From positions 1-5,797 of the forward strand of contig JBFRWB010000119.1 in assembly GCA_051439375.1 (NCBI GenBank): a stretch of 5,797 nt of DNA. The letters run 5' to 3'. Both the position numbers and the translations under genes were made by a program. The stretch comes from JBGTGT01 sp051439375. Its GTDB lineage: Bacteria > Cyanobacteriota > Cyanobacteriia > Cyanobacteriales > Microcystaceae. The notes under the pieces were generated by a model that was given only the letters and a program-made list of their open reading frames with translations, did no database searches and was not told the DNA's origin. Positions 5,723-5,797 of this stretch are shown piece by piece (position 1 is the stretch's first letter; each line of letters opens with the position of its first letter).

Positions 5723-5797
5723 ATGGCTGCCATTACAAACAATCCAGATAAAGAAAAGGCATTAGGCTTAGTTCTCAATCAAATTGAGCGAAATTTC
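5723..5797 (+). CDS. recA: Recombinase A, N-terminal fragment (cut by window edge)
   Basis: The first 25 codons read MAAITNNPDKEKALGL followed by VLNQIERNF, the N-terminal helix typical of cyanobacterial RecA, where the next residues are normally GKGAIMRLG. RecA forms an ATP-dependent filament on single-stranded DNA, catalyses strand exchange in repair, and promotes LexA self-cleavage. The ATP-binding core is outside the window. The gene runs away from the kinase operon and has its own promoter with a LexA-box-like site, so SOS-type control is plausible. Identity rests on a short but characteristic segment. Confidence 0.9.
   Translation, partial: MAAITNNPDKEKALGLVLNQIERNF

Overview
The window comes from a cyanobacterium. 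It carries six copies of the highly iterated palindrome GCGATCGC (HIP1), AT-rich intergenic DNA, short G/C-rich interspersed repeats of the kind common in cyanobacterial genomes, and a recA start (MAAITNNPDKEKALG...) of cyanobacterial type. Genus cannot be decided from the sequence; a HIP1-rich, moderately low-GC unicellular or filamentous cyanobacterium fits.

Layout, left to right. Positions 1-237 hold no conventional gene. They hold a compact foldable element (40-158) closed by a 16-bp stem and containing three inner hairpins, probably transcribed on the minus strand. A 24-codon minus-strand ORF (110-184) with a 12-nt Shine-Dalgarno sequence, fully complementary to the usual 16S rRNA 3' end, runs into it. 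My best guess is a small ORF-less HEARO/omega-RNA-like element that has interrupted the start of a gene lying beyond the left edge; this is not proven.

Positions 238-5399 are a tightly packed minus-strand gene set, read right to left: a membrane hybrid-free sensor histidine kinase (3438-5399), a stand-alone receiver protein (3047-3448, overlapping the kinase by 11 nt), a receiver-PAS-GGDEF diguanylate cyclase (1672-3054, overlapping by 8 nt), and cobyrinate a,c-diamide synthase cbiA (238-1659, GTG start 12 nt after the cyclase stop). The overlaps point to one transcript with translational coupling. A good sigma70-type promoter (5441-5470) with a perfect palindrome over its -10/start region lies just upstream of the kinase. 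cbiA carries two low-complexity repeat insertions that stay in frame.

Positions 5400-5722 are a divergent intergenic region. Its right side has a TATAAT box, a LexA-box-like site and a ribosome binding site for recA, whose first 25 codons (5723-5797) end the window.

Working together: the kinase senses an unknown signal through a periplasmic helical domain and probably phosphorylates two closely related receivers. One is attached to a diguanylate cyclase with intact catalytic and product-inhibition motifs, so the output is probably c-di-GMP; the other may be a competing phosphate acceptor. Why a corrin-ring amidating enzyme ends the same operon is unexplained.
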